Positions 53,124 to 62,139 of a stretch of 64,000 nt of DNA are shown here, piece by piece. The first letter of the stretch is position 1; every line of letters starts with the position of its first letter. The stretch is from Rhodospirillaceae bacterium. Its GTDB lineage: Bacteria > Pseudomonadota > Alphaproteobacteria > Rhodospirillales > JABHCV01. Below the pieces are notes generated by a model. It saw nothing but the letters and a program-made list of their open reading frames with translations. It did no database searches and had not been told where the DNA came from. The position numbers and the translations under genes were made by a program. The stretch lies in the NCBI GenBank assembly GCA_013204045.1, contig JABMOQ010000137.1, positions 1 through 64,000 on the forward strand, in the 5' to 3' direction.

Positions 53124-53152
53124 ACGATATTCGCCGGATTTTGCACACTCAA
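53124..53152 (-). promoter_or_regulatory. Candidate nuo operon promoter
   Basis: TTGAGT (53147-53152), a 17-bp spacer and TATCGT (53124-53129) on the minus strand lie 55 bp before nuoA. Immediately downstream, TTTTGT (53103-53108) and ACAAAA (53117-53122) form a small inverted repeat near the expected transcription start, a possible operator. Confidence 0.4.
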
Positions 53153-53292
53153 TTCCGCATCTTCGGTCTTGGCCCTTACAGGTCCCTGACCCCGCCCTGG
53201 TGGGAAGGCCATGCGTGGCGAAGAACACCCCGGAATCGCTATTCCCGTTATATAGCACATATGGCCATAATTATCTGAATTTGAAGAGGAAA

Positions 53293-53369
<77 letters not shown>

Positions 53370-53454
53370 AACGAAAACAGTGCCCGTGGGGCAGCGTTCA
53401 TGTAACGGTCCGCCTGTTGAGTGTCAAGCCATGAAGCGGGCTGGCGGCTGAAAA

Positions 53455-53530
53455 TGGTGGGCGATGACGGGCTCGAACCGCCGACATTCTCGATGTAAAC
53501 GAGACGCTCTACCAACTGAGCTAATCGCCC
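53455..53530 (-). tRNA. tRNA-Val (anticodon TAC)
   Basis: The 76-nt sequence has acceptor GGGCGAT, D arm AGCTCAGTTGGTAGAGC, anticodon loop TTTACAT with TAC, T arm CGGTTCGAGCCCG, and encoded CCA. It is 85 bp upstream of tRNA-Asp on the same strand and may be cotranscribed with it. It lies just after the hup terminator. Confidence 0.95.
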
Positions 53531-53536
53531 GACTTG

Positions 53537-53577
53537 AAAAAAACAATGCCGGCCACACGATAACGTGCAACCGGCAT
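53537..53577 (-). terminator. Intrinsic terminator of hup
   Basis: On the minus strand a 14-bp stem (53564-53577 with 53546-53559; all pairs Watson-Crick or G-U) has a 4-nt loop (TTAT). After two bases comes a run of seven T (53537-53543). It starts 26 nt after the hup stop. Confidence 0.88.
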
Positions 53578-53602
53578 CGATTTCAACTCTGACCGAAAAG
53601 AT

Positions 53603-53875
53603 CTAGTTAACGGCTTCTTTCAGGCCCTTGCCAGCCTTGAACTTGGGCTGATTGGAGGCCTTGATCTGGATAGCTTCACCAGTTCGCGGGTTGCGACCCA
53701 TGGAAGCCTTACGGTGCGAGACACTAAAAGTGCCAAACCCCACAAGACGAACCTCTTGCTTACCTGCAAGAGAACCCGAAATGGAATCGAATACGCAGTC
53801 AACGGCCTTAGCCGCATCTGACTTCGACAGACCGGCGCAACTTGCGACGGCAGCAACGAGATCATTTTTATTCAA
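53603..53875 (-). CDS. hup: DNA-binding protein HU
   Basis: HU bends and compacts DNA. The 90-residue protein has the helical dimer base (MNKNDLVAAVA..GLSKSDAAKAV) and the DNA-gripping arm GRNPRTGEAIQIKAS with the conserved RNP triplet and Pro. Its neighbour lon is the usual one, though here each has its own terminator. HU rather than IHF is indicated by the MNKNDL start and the arm sequence. Confidence 0.95.
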   Translation of the reverse strand: MNKNDLVAAVASCAGLSKSDAAKAVDCVFDSISGSLAGKQEVRLVGFGTFSVSHRKASMGRNPRTGEAIQIKASNQPKFKAGKGLKEAVN

Positions 53876-53956
53876 GATAGACCCCCCTTCATGAGAGTAT
53901 GAAAACTTAACGGAATGCTTGAATGCGAAAAAACGTAACGCATAAGCATGGGGAAT

Positions 53957-53984
53957 TTTATAGGGCGGTTCGCTTCGACGTCAA
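53957..53984 (-). promoter_or_regulatory. Probable hup promoter
   Basis: TTGACG (53979-53984), a 16-bp spacer and TATAAA (53957-53962) on the minus strand lie about 80 bp before the hup ATG. This is one of the closest matches to the sigma-70 consensus in the window, fitting a highly expressed nucleoid protein. Confidence 0.58.
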
Positions 53985-54172
53985 TCAAAGCACCGCAGTT
54001 TTCCCCAGTTTTTTGCGGGTTTCAGAAATTATTGGGCATTTACCATCAGGTTTCACAGTCACCAACACGCCCCACAACAACCTTCAACCCATTGAAAAAC
54101 AACGGTTTGATTGTCCCGATCAAGTTGGTTTCGGCGTATAAACCTAAAAGATTTTGGTCCAGAAAATTTCCC

Positions 54173-54210
54173 AAAAAAAACACCGCGCTTATGAAAAAAG
54201 CGCGGTGTTT
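54173..54210 (-). terminator. Intrinsic terminator of lon
   Basis: The arms AAACACCGCGCTT (54178-54190) and AAGCGCGGTGTTT (54198-54210) are exact complements over 13 bp with a 7-nt loop. On the minus strand the stem leads into eight T residues (54173-54180). It lies 60 nt after the lon stop. Confidence 0.9.
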
Positions 54211-54270
54211 ATGGTTTTTTGCGGCTTTTAGGCCGGGAATCACCCAATGATTCGTCAGGTGATTCGCTGC

Positions 54271-56679
54271 TTAGTGGGTCAGCACACCGCCAACTTGATC
54301 ATTTTTACTGCTCGACAAGGCGGCCGCCTCCTCCATTTCATCGTTCCATTCGACTGGTGTCAGTTTAGAGACAAGCGCATGCTCTAGCACCTCATCGACA
54401 TCAGATACGGGAATAATTTCCAGTCCCTTTTTCACGTTGTCGGGGATTTCGGCCAAATCCTTTTCGTTTTCGCGGGGAATCAGGACCGTTTTCAGGCCGC
54501 CTCGGTGTGCCGCTAACAGTTTTTCCTTAAGCCCACCGATTGGAAGCACGCGCCCCCGCAGTGTGATTTCGCCGGTCATGGCGAGATCGCGGCGCACGGG
54601 TATACCGGTCAGCACGGAAACGATCGAGGTTGCCATGCCGACGCCGGCCGAGGGGCCGTCCTTAGGCGTTGCCCCTTCCGGAACATGGACATGGATATCC
54701 TTTTTCGTGAAAACCGGTGGCAAAATGCCATATTGTGCGGAGCGTGACTGGACAAACGATTTTGCCGCCTGGATCGATTCCTGCATCACATCACCTAGCT
54801 TGCCTGTGATGGTCATCTTGCCCTTGCCGGGCACCATTACAGCCTCGATCGACAGCAATTCGCCGCCAACCTCGGTCCAGGCCAGGCCTGTGGTGACGCC
54901 AACCATGTCTTCGCTTTCAATTTCGCCATACCGGTAGCGCTTAATACCAGCAAACTTGCCAAGATTGCGAGAGGTCACGGTCACCTTCTTGGTGTCACCG
55001 ATCATGATATTTTTGATCGCCTTACGGGTCAGGTTGGCAATTTCGCGCTCCAGGTTACGAACGCCTGATTCACGGGTGTAATAACGAATCAAGTCGCGAA
55101 TTGCCGAATCAGATATGGACCATTCGCCCTTTTTCAGGCCGTGCGCCTCTACCTGCTTGTCGATCAGGTGGCGCTTGGCAATCTCCAGCTTCTCGTCCTC
55201 TGTGTATCCCGACAGCCGGATAATCTCCATGCGGTCAAGCAGGGGGCCCGGCATGTTCATGGTGTTGGCCGTGGTTACGAACATGACGTCGGACAGATCG
55301 TAATCAACTTCCAGATAATGGTCATTGAACGTTGAATTCTGCTCCGGATCGAGGACCTCAAGCAGGGCCGAGGCCGGATCGCCGCGCCAGTCGTTGCCCA
55401 TCTTGTCCACTTCATCCAAAAGGAACAGCGGATTTGATGACTTGGCCTTTTTCATACCCTGCACGATCTTGCCCGGCATGGAGCCAATATAAGTGCGCCG
55501 ATGACCGCGAATTTCAGATTCATCACGTACCCCGCCCAGCGACATACGAACAAAGTTACGGCCCGTAGCATTGGCGATTGACTTGCCAAGCGACGTTTTG
55601 CCGACACCTGGAGGCCCGACCAGGCATAAGATTGGGCCCTTGACCTTGTTGATACGCTGTTGGACGGCCAAATATTCAGTAATCCGTTCCTTGACCTTTT
55701 TCAGGCCATAGTGATCGGCATCCAGAATTTTATGGGCTTCCTTGATGTCCTTCTTGACGCGGGTGCGCTTCTTCCAGGGAATAGCCAGCATCCAGTCCAG
55801 ATAATTGCGCACCACGGTCGCTTCGGCAGACATTGGGCTCATATTTTTGAGCTTCTTCAGTTCGGCCACCGCTTTTTCTTTGGCTTCCTTGGAAAGTTTT
55901 GTCTTGACGATTCGTTCCTCGATTTCGGCTAATTCGTCTTTGCCTTCTTCCGTTTCGCCGAGTTCTTTCTGAATCGCCTTTAATTGCTCGTTCAGATAAT
56001 ACTCGCGCTGGGTCTTTTCCATCTGTCGCTTGACCCGATTGCGGATCTTCTTTTCAACCTGCAAAACGCCTATTTCCGACTCCATGAACGAATAAACCCG
56101 CTCCAGTCGCTCGGCGACGGTTTCAATCTCAAGCAATTCCTGCTTTTCGGAAATTTTGAGCGCCAAATGCGAGGCGATGGTATCGGCAAGCTTGCTCGGC
56201 GATTCAATCTGATTGATCGAGACCAGGGATTCCGGAGGGATTTTCTTGTTCAGCTTGATGTATTGCTCGAACTGGGTCACGACGGAGCGCGACAACGCCT
56301 CCATTTCCTGTTCATCGGTATCTTCTTCGTTCAGCAAGTCTGCCTGGGCCTCGAAGAAAGAATCATTTTCAGTAAAGCGTTTGACGCAGGCGCGCTGGTT
56401 TCCCTCTACCAGTACCTTGACGGTTCCATCGGGCAATTTCAGCAGTTGCAGGACTGTCGCAACGGTCCCGACATCGTAGATATCGTCAACGGTCGGATCG
56501 TCTTGGGCGGCATTTTTCTGGGCCAGCAGCAGGATCTGCTTGTCGTCCTGCATGACATCCTCCAGCGCGCGCACCGATTTGTCACGGCCGACGAACAGCG
56601 GCACGATCATATGTGGAAAAACCACTATGTCGCGCAACGGAAGAACGGGGTAGATGTCGCCTTGGTCTATTTTTGTCAT
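54271..56679 (-). CDS. lon: ATP-dependent protease La (Lon)
   Basis: Lon degrades misfolded and regulatory proteins in the cytoplasm; in alphaproteobacteria its targets include cell-cycle regulators. The 802-residue protein has the LON substrate-binding domain (about 1-210), a coiled coil, and the AAA module with Walker [10 protein letters not shown] and [10 protein letters not shown]. The peptidase domain has the catalytic Ser in PKDGPSAGV and a Lys in the [10 protein letters not shown] region. The ribosome site GAGGAACC precedes the ATG. It follows clpX after a 165-bp gap. Confidence 0.96.
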   Translation of the reverse strand: MTKIDQGDIYPVLPLRDIVVFPHMIVPLFVGRDKSVRALEDVMQDDKQILLLAQKNAAQDDPTVDDIYDVGTVATVLQLLKLPDGTVKVLVEGNQRACVKRFTENDSFFEAQADLLNEEDTDEQEMEALSRSVVTQFEQYIKLNKKIPPESLVSINQIESPSKLADTIASHLALKISEKQELLEIETVAERLERVYSFMESEIGVLQVEKKIRNRVKRQMEKTQREYYLNEQLKAIQKELGETEEGKDELAEIEERIVKTKLSKEAKEKAVAELKKLKNMSPMSAEATVVRNYLDWMLAIPWKKRTRVKKDIKEAHKILDADHYGLKKVKERITEYLAVQQRINKVKGPILCLVGPPGVGKTSLGKSIANATGRNFVRMSLGGVRDESEIRGHRRTYIGSMPGKIVQGMKKAKSSNPLFLLDEVDKMGNDWRGDPASALLEVLDPEQNSTFNDHYLEVDYDLSDVMFVTTANTMNMPGPLLDRMEIIRLSGYTEDEKLEIAKRHLIDKQVEAHGLKKGEWSISDSAIRDLIRYYTRESGVRNLEREIANLTRKAIKNIMIGDTKKVTVTSRNLGKFAGIKRYRYGEIESEDMVGVTTGLAWTEVGGELLSIEAVMVPGKGKMTITGKLGDVMQESIQAAKSFVQSRSAQYGILPPVFTKKDIHVHVPEGATPKDGPSAGVGMATSIVSVLTGIPVRRDLAMTGEITLRGRVLPIGGLKEKLLAAHRGGLKTVLIPRENEKDLAEIPDNVKKGLEIIPVSDVDEVLEHALVSKLTPVEWNDEMEEAAALSSSKNDQVGGVLTH

Positions 56680-56844
56680 GGTTCCTCTGTGGCTTAAATT
56701 GCCGTTATGGACCCGCCCAGTATCTCATACCAACTGAGGCAGGGAATCTGCGTTAATCAAAGGTGGTGCAATTCGATGCCCTGTTCAAGTGCAAGCATCC
56801 ATCCCGAGCGTCAATAATATTATAAAATGGCCAAAAACAAGCCT

Positions 56845-58110
56845 TTAGGCGCTGGATTCAACTTCTTCCGGGCGATCGGCATAGATATACAGCGGTGGGG
56901 CGCTGTCTTCGACAACCTCTCGGTTGATGACAATCTCGGAAACGCCTTCAAGCGCCGGTAGATCGAACATGGTATCAAGAAGGATATTTTCCATAATCGA
57001 GCGTAGCCCGCGGGCGCCGGTTTTGCGTTTCACGGCTTTACCGGCAATGCTGATGAGGGCATCTTCGGTAAACGCCAGTTGAACGTCTTCCATATCAAAC
57101 AAGCGCTGGTACTGCTTGACCAATGCGTTCTTCGGCGCCGTCAGAATTTCGATCAGGGCATCCTTGTCGAGATCATCAAGGGTCGCCAGCACCGGCAAGC
57201 GACCGACAAATTCCGGGATCAGGCCAAATTTAAGCAGGTCTTCGGGTTCCACATCGCGCAGGATTTCGCCGGTATTACGTTCTTCCGGCCCGCGCACATC
57301 GGCACCGAAGCCAATGCTCATGCCCTTGCCACGATTGGAGATAATCTTGTCCAGGCCGGCAAACGCACCACCACAGATAAACAGGATATTGGTGGTATCG
57401 ACCTGCAGGAATTCCTGCTGCGGGTGTTTGCGCCCACCCTGCGGCGGTACGCTGGCGACCGTGCCTTCCATGATTTTCAGCAGTGCCTGCTGAACGCCTT
57501 CGCCGGACACGTCGCGGGTAATGGATGGATTGTCGGACTTGCGAGAGATTTTGTCGACCTCATCAATATAAACAATACCGCGCTGCGCCCGTTCGACGTT
57601 GTAATCGGCAGATTGCAACAGTTTCAGGATGATATTTTCGACGTCCTCGCCAACGTAACCGGCTTCGGTCAGGGTCGTTGCATCGGCCATGGTGAACGGC
57701 ACATCGAGAATTCGGGCCAGGGTTTGCGCCAACAACGTTTTGCCGCAACCGGTAGGGCCGACCAGCAGGATGTTCGATTTTGCTAATTCGACCTCGTTGT
57801 TGCCGCCGCTGTGGCTAAGGCGCTTGTAATGATTGTGGACGGCAACCGCTAGCACGCGCTTGGCGTGCGATTGGCCGATGACATAATCATCCAGGACAGT
57901 ATTGATTTCGCTGGGTGTTGGCACGCCTTCGCCGGACTTGACCAGTGACGTCTTGTGTTCCTCGCGGATAATGTCCATGCACAGCTCGACGCATTCATCG
58001 CAGATGAATACGGTCGGCCCGGCAATTAACTTGCGGACTTCGTGTTGGCTCTTACCGCAGAACGAGCAGTAGAGCGTATTTTTTGAATCGCCGCTGTTGG
58101 ACTTACTCAT
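56845..58110 (-). CDS. clpX: ATP-dependent Clp protease ATP-binding subunit ClpX
   Basis: ClpX unfolds substrates and feeds them to ClpP; it is essential for cell-cycle control in Caulobacter. The 421-residue protein begins with the C4 zinc-binding domain (CSFCGKSQ then CDECVELC). The AAA module has Walker [18 protein letters not shown], the sensor regions, and an IGF-type ClpP loop region. It lies 155 bp after clpP with its own candidate promoter. Confidence 0.96.
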   Translation of the reverse strand: MSKSNSGDSKNTLYCSFCGKSQHEVRKLIAGPTVFICDECVELCMDIIREEHKTSLVKSGEGVPTPSEINTVLDDYVIGQSHAKRVLAVAVHNHYKRLSHSGGNNEVELAKSNILLVGPTGCGKTLLAQTLARILDVPFTMADATTLTEAGYVGEDVENIILKLLQSADYNVERAQRGIVYIDEVDKISRKSDNPSITRDVSGEGVQQALLKIMEGTVASVPPQGGRKHPQQEFLQVDTTNILFICGGAFAGLDKIISNRGKGMSIGFGADVRGPEERNTGEILRDVEPEDLLKFGLIPEFVGRLPVLATLDDLDKDALIEILTAPKNALVKQYQRLFDMEDVQLAFTEDALISIAGKAVKRKTGARGLRSIMENILLDTMFDLPALEGVSEIVINREVVEDSAPPLYIYADRPEEVESSA

Positions 58111-58158
58111 CGTATCTCCGTTACCAGATGGTACCGACCCCCGGTTTCCCGGACGGCC

Positions 58159-58187
58159 ATATTATGCCTAGGTCGGGGCGCACACAA
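58159..58187 (-). promoter_or_regulatory. Candidate clpX promoter in the clpP-clpX gap
   Basis: TTGTGT (58182-58187), a 17-bp spacer and TAATAT (58159-58164) on the minus strand lie about 48 bp before clpX. Upstream of it are two small palindromes, CCTGCAAATACAGG (58204-58217) and ACCATATTGATATGGT (58222-58237). These could be an operator or the 3' hairpins of the clpP transcript. Confidence 0.42.
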
Positions 58188-58265
58188 CCCATAGCGTCAA
58201 GCCCCTGCAAATACAGGCTTTACCATATTGATATGGTGATTATTAACGGCGACTTAAAAAGAAAA

Positions 58266-58919
58266 TTAATCCTTGCTTTCGTCGCCACCGTTTTCGCCTT
58301 CATCAAGTTCCGGGCGGCTGTACACAACATCGTCAATAATCCCGAAATCCTTGGCTTCCTCGGGCGACATGAAGCGATCGCGCTCGACCGCTTCTTCGAT
58401 AACGCTCAAAGGCTGGCCGGTGTGCTCGGCGTAAATATTGTTGAGGCGTGAGCGTAAAGACAGGATTTCCCTGGCCTGGATTTCGATATCCGACGCCTGC
58501 CCCTGGGCACCGCCAGAAGGCTGATGGATCATCACCCGGGCGTTGGGCAGGGCATAACGCTTGCCCTTGGCACCGGCACACAACAGGAATGAGCCCATCG
58601 ACGCTGCCTGGCCGATGCAAACGGTCGAAACATCAGGCCGGATGTAGCGCATGGTGTCATAAATGGCGAGGCCGGATGTGACGATCCCGCCCGGAGAATT
58701 TATATAAAACGATATGTCCTTGGTCGGGTTTTCCGATTCAAGGAACAATAGCTGTGCGCAGACCAGGCTGGCGACATGATCGTCAACGCCGCCGGTCAGG
58801 AAAATGATCCGCTCTTTCAGCAGGCGGGAATAGATATCGTAGGCGCGTTCGCCCCTGTTGGTCGTTTCGACGACCATGGGAACAAGACCGCTCATATAGG
58901 TTTCAACCGGATCGTTCAT
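58266..58919 (-). CDS. clpP: ATP-dependent Clp protease proteolytic subunit
   Basis: ClpP is the 14-mer serine peptidase of the ClpXP and ClpAP machines. The 217-residue protein has the catalytic triad Ser107 (QAASMGS), His132 (MIHQPSGG) and Asp181. The start ATG 58917-58919 (MNDPVETY) gives the normal length with a short propeptide; the ORF extends 23 codons upstream without family similarity. An acidic Glu/Asp/Gly tail ([12 protein letters not shown]) closes the protein. Confidence 0.95.
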   Translation of the reverse strand: MNDPVETYMSGLVPMVVETTNRGERAYDIYSRLLKERIIFLTGGVDDHVASLVCAQLLFLESENPTKDISFYINSPGGIVTSGLAIYDTMRYIRPDVSTVCIGQAASMGSFLLCAGAKGKRYALPNARVMIHQPSGGAQGQASDIEIQAREILSLRSRLNNIYAEHTGQPLSVIEEAVERDRFMSPEEAKDFGIIDDVVYSRPELDEGENGGDESKD

Positions 58920-59015
58920 ACGCTTAAACCACCTTAAATTACAGAATCGAATGGAAACACTGCACAATTCCCGCCATTTATTCAACAAGCAGGGTGAGGC
59001 CCTGTCGCCGGAGAG

Positions 59016-60428
59016 CTAATCTGACTTCTTTGCCGCCTTCTTTTTAGCCGCCGGTTTCTTGGCCGCCGCCTTCTTTTTCGCCGGTTTCTTCTTCGGTTCC
59101 TCCAGCGGCTTCATCAGTTCTTCCGGGGACACCTTTTTGTCACTGACCTTGGCCAATTCGAGGATAAAATCGACGACCTTGTCCTCCATCAGTGGGCCGC
59201 TCAAAGATTGCAGGGCCTCGGGATTCTTGCGGAAGTATTCAAGCACTTCCTGCTCCTGTCCCGGGTACTTTTGGGCCTCGGCCATCATGGCGCGGTTAAG
59301 GTCTTCCTGGCTGATCTGGAGGTTGTTCTGGGTGCCAATTTCGGCCAACAACAAGCCAAGACGAACACGGCGTTCGGCAATATCATTGAATTCCGTCTTC
59401 AACTCGTCGTCGCTTTTACCCTCGCTCGGGTCCTCGTCGTGGCCATGTTCCTTGGCATGCTTGCGATGCTCTTCGAACTGCGTCCAGATGGCTTCCGACT
59501 CTCTATCCATCAGGCCCTGAGGCACCACGAAATCATGGTTTTCCTCGAGCTGGTCGAGAAGCAGTCGTTTCAGGCGTTGACGTGACATTTCCTTGAATTC
59601 ACGTTCGTGCTCTTCACGGATATTCTTCTTAAGGGTGTCGAGATCGTCGATGCCGACTTTCTTGGCCAGATCATCATCGATGGTCGCCGGAGTGGTTTCC
59701 TTCAGTTCCCTGACAGTGACATCAAACACCGCGTCCTTACCGGCCAGGTCGGCACCGCCGTATTCTTCGGGGAAGGAGACCTTGACCTCAACCTTGTCGC
59801 CAGCCTTGACGCCGATTAATTGGTCTTCAAAGCCAGGAATAAAGCTGCCGGAACCCAGTTCCAGCTCATAGCCTTCGGCCTTGCCGCCGGGGAATTCCTC
59901 GCCGCCTACCTTGCCGATAAAGCCAATAACCACGACATCGCCCAACTTGGCCTTGCGGTCGGATTCGATTAACTTGGACGTCTTGTGGGCGCTGGCCAGC
60001 CTGTCCAGGGTTTTGCTGACTTCCTCCTCGTCGGCCTTGACGACCAGGCGTTCCAAATTGATCTTGGAAAAATCCATCGGCGTAATCTTGGGCATAACCT
60101 CGATCGCCATGGTGTATTCCAGATCGGAACCTTCCTCGAATTTGATGACCTCTATCTTCGGCTGCATGGCCGGACGCAAGTCGCGCTCGGCCAGCGCCTT
60201 CTCGGAGGTTTCACCAACGGTGCGCTCCAGCACTTCGCCCATGATCGAAGGGCCGTACTGTTTACGCAGCAGCGCCGCCGGCACCTTACCGGGACGGAAA
60301 CCCGGCAAACGGGCGGTTTTTGATATTTCGTCGAGGCGGCTGTTGACTGTTTTTTCGATCTCGTTTGCCGGAACGGCAATCGTGAATTCGTGCAACAAAC
60401 CTTCGGTTTTTGTTTCAGTGACCTGCAT
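59016..60428 (-). CDS. tig: Trigger factor
   Basis: Trigger factor is the ribosome-bound chaperone and prolyl isomerase that meets nascent chains. The 470-residue protein has the ribosome-docking signature GFRPGKVP near residue 45, an FKBP-like PPIase domain (about 160-250, with GSGSFIPGFEDQL) and the arm-forming C-terminal domain. The last 28 residues form a Lys/Ala/Pro tail (KKKPAKKKAAAKKPAAKKK in its core), longer and more basic than in E. coli (432 residues). It heads the tig-clpP-clpX-lon series and lies 56 bp after tRNA-Leu. Confidence 0.95.
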   Translation of the reverse strand: MQVTETKTEGLLHEFTIAVPANEIEKTVNSRLDEISKTARLPGFRPGKVPAALLRKQYGPSIMGEVLERTVGETSEKALAERDLRPAMQPKIEVIKFEEGSDLEYTMAIEVMPKITPMDFSKINLERLVVKADEEEVSKTLDRLASAHKTSKLIESDRKAKLGDVVVIGFIGKVGGEEFPGGKAEGYELELGSGSFIPGFEDQLIGVKAGDKVEVKVSFPEEYGGADLAGKDAVFDVTVRELKETTPATIDDDLAKKVGIDDLDTLKKNIREEHEREFKEMSRQRLKRLLLDQLEENHDFVVPQGLMDRESEAIWTQFEEHRKHAKEHGHDEDPSEGKSDDELKTEFNDIAERRVRLGLLLAEIGTQNNLQISQEDLNRAMMAEAQKYPGQEQEVLEYFRKNPEALQSLSGPLMEDKVVDFILELAKVSDKKVSPEELMKPLEEPKKKPAKKKAAAKKPAAKKKAAKKSD

Positions 60429-60484
60429 CAGTATCCCAATCGGAAAGCTAGTTTCAGAGAAAAATTTATTCTACTTCGGACGGT

Positions 60485-60569
60485 TGGTGCGGGCGAGAGG
60501 ACTTGAACCTCCACGACTTGCGTCACAGGTACCTAAAACCTGCGTGTCTACCAATTCCACCACGCCCGC
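60485..60569 (-). tRNA. tRNA-Leu (anticodon TAG)
   Basis: The 85-nt class II tRNA has acceptor GCGGGCG paired with CGCCCGC, anticodon loop TTTAGGT with TAG and an extended variable arm. The T arm is GAGGTTCAAGTCCTC, and CCA is encoded. A tRNA-Leu directly before tig is a common arrangement. Confidence 0.95.
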
Positions 60570-60657
60570 CTACCAGGACGCACCCGATCCCTTTGAAATT
60601 CCTTATAAAATGGCCTTGCAAGGGAACCTTCGGCCAGAAGCCCTTAGCGGGGCCGCG

Positions 60658-60685
60658 AGAATATACGAAATGGTTCGCCTGTCAA
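60658..60685 (-). promoter_or_regulatory. Probable promoter of tRNA-Leu
   Basis: A perfect -35 TTGACA (60680-60685), a 16-bp spacer and TATTCT (60658-60663) on the minus strand lie about 90 bp before the mature tRNA. Readthrough into tig is possible since no terminator is seen between tRNA-Leu and tig. Confidence 0.58.
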
Positions 60686-60705
60686 TTACCCTGTGAGGCC
60701 CGGCT

Positions 60706-62139
60706 TTAGCCCTTCAACAGCCCACGAACACCGGAAGATGCGGCCACTTTACCGCTTGAGGTATATGTTTCGTGATTGTCCTCTACTTCATCCAGCTTGT
60801 AGCGATAGTTGATCATGACCCCGGCCGACTGCCGGATCCCTTTTTCCGATGTATCCCCCTGCCAATTAAGCCTTTCCATTCTGGCGCCATTGCTCAAATG
60901 GAAATGCGCCACCGGATCTAATGCCGTCAACTCTCCGGGGCGGCGCTTTTCCACCATCAGGTAGCGGGCACAAAGCCTGAGCAACGGCGCACGTAAGGCC
61001 TCCGACAGGGTCTCGGAATGGGGCCAGTGTGGATCATCGAGCAGGGTCATGAGCGTTTTCTCGGCATCCCGGGAGGTTCCGGCGACGGCGCTCAGGGCCT
61101 TGGCATCGCCCGGCGTCAGCAACGTCCCGTCAGCCTTGCCCAGATTGTCCGCCAACCACGCCCGGAAACCCGGAACCGGCGACAATGTGGCAAAGGTTTT
61201 CAGGCCTCCAAATTCGGTCGATAGCCTGTTGGCGACCCGTTTGATCAGGAAATTGCCGAAACTGATCCCGGCAAGCCCCTTCTGGGCGTTGGATATGGAA
61301 TAGAAAATGGCCGTATCGGCCTTTTCCGGGTCGATCACCGGGGCATTTTCATCAAGCAGGTCCTGAATACTGTCGGCCAGACCGTCAACCAGCGCCACTT
61401 CGACAAAAATCAACGGCTCATCGGGCATTCGTGGATGAAAATAGGCGAAACACCGACGGTCGGAATCGAGGCGTTTTTTCAGGTCATCCCAACTTTCGAT
61501 GGCATGTACGGCTTCATAGGCGATCAGTTTTTCGAGTACGCTGGCTGACGACTCATCCCAGCTGATCCGCCTCAATTCCAGAAAATCCACATCGAACCAT
61601 GTCGCCAGTAAACTCTTTAAATCCTGCTCCAGGGCTTTCAGTGCCGGGTCGCTGCGAGCCGGGCCTAAAAGGTCTGCGCGCATATCAACTAAAAACTTAA
61701 TTCCCTCTGGCAAAGCATTGAATTGAGTTAGTAATTTTACCCGTGGAGCCTCTAAATAATGACGCAACATGGCCTCTGCGGCATACCGGGAAGCGGCGTC
61801 ATCGGCGCCCTGTAATTTACCGACGGCGACATCGACGCCGGCCCGGTCAACGTCGAAATCACGGGCCATGATGCCCAGAAACCTGAGCCGACCGGTTTCG
61901 TTGAGTGCCAGATAGGCCCGGCCAAGGGCGGCAGCCCGCGCCCGGGCCGAAACCTCGCCACCACGGGTCTCCAGGCAAGCACGCATCTGTTCGCGCAGCC
62001 TCGCCGCATCATCGTCGGGAAGGTCCGGTTGCAGGCTGGCGGCAGATTCATCGTATTCAGCGCCGGCTATTCCCTGCCACACCGTTCTGAGATTATTCAG
62101 GGTTCGCTCTAAAAACCCGGTCTTGCCACTTTCTGTCAT
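60706..62139 (-). CDS. Malonyl-CoA decarboxylase
   Basis: The 477-residue protein belongs to the malonyl-CoA decarboxylase family, which converts malonyl-CoA to acetyl-CoA and CO2. The N-terminal half is helical (about 1-190). The C-terminal half has the acetyltransferase-like catalytic fold with HFHLSNGARMERLNW near residue 415, holding the conserved His and the HLxNGA motif. The role would be malonate use or control of malonyl-CoA levels. No malonate transporter or malonyl-CoA synthetase gene is next to it. Its ATG overlaps the stop of nnr (ATGA), an unexpected partner. Confidence 0.88.
   Translation of the reverse strand: MTESGKTGFLERTLNNLRTVWQGIAGAEYDESAASLQPDLPDDDAARLREQMRACLETRGGEVSARARAAALGRAYLALNETGRLRFLGIMARDFDVDRAGVDVAVGKLQGADDAASRYAAEAMLRHYLEAPRVKLLTQFNALPEGIKFLVDMRADLLGPARSDPALKALEQDLKSLLATWFDVDFLELRRISWDESSASVLEKLIAYEAVHAIESWDDLKKRLDSDRRCFAYFHPRMPDEPLIFVEVALVDGLADSIQDLLDENAPVIDPEKADTAIFYSISNAQKGLAGISFGNFLIKRVANRLSTEFGGLKTFATLSPVPGFRAWLADNLGKADGTLLTPGDAKALSAVAGTSRDAEKTLMTLLDDPHWPHSETLSEALRAPLLRLCARYLMVEKRRPGELTALDPVAHFHLSNGARMERLNWQGDTSEKGIRQSAGVMINYRYKLDEVEDNHETYTSSGKVAASSGVRGLLKG

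Larger units (their letters stand above)
53876..54270. other. lon-hup intergenic region
   Basis: No gene is seen in these 395 bp. From the lon side there is an 8-bp inverted repeat GAATCACC/GGTGATTC (54237-54244 and 54258-54265) directly after the lon stop, then the lon terminator (54173-54210). An AT-rich stretch of about 190 bp without clear features comes next, then the hup promoter and its leader of roughly 75 nt. A small RNA in the featureless part cannot be excluded but nothing supports one. Confidence 0.6.

Noticed and set aside
53370-53454. Possible extra RNA gene between tRNA-Asp and tRNA-Val
   Set aside because: No cloverleaf or stable stem can be made from these 85 bp; it looks like plain spacer.
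56762-56789. Possible heat-shock sigma-32 promoter before lon (CTTGAA at 56784-56789)
   Set aside because: The expected CCCCAT-like -10 is not present at the right distance; only a weak CACCTTTG is found.
56821-56850. Possible clpX terminator (GCCT/AGGC followed by TTGTTTTT)
   Set aside because: The stem is only four pairs with a two-base loop that includes the clpX stop codon; too weak to call.
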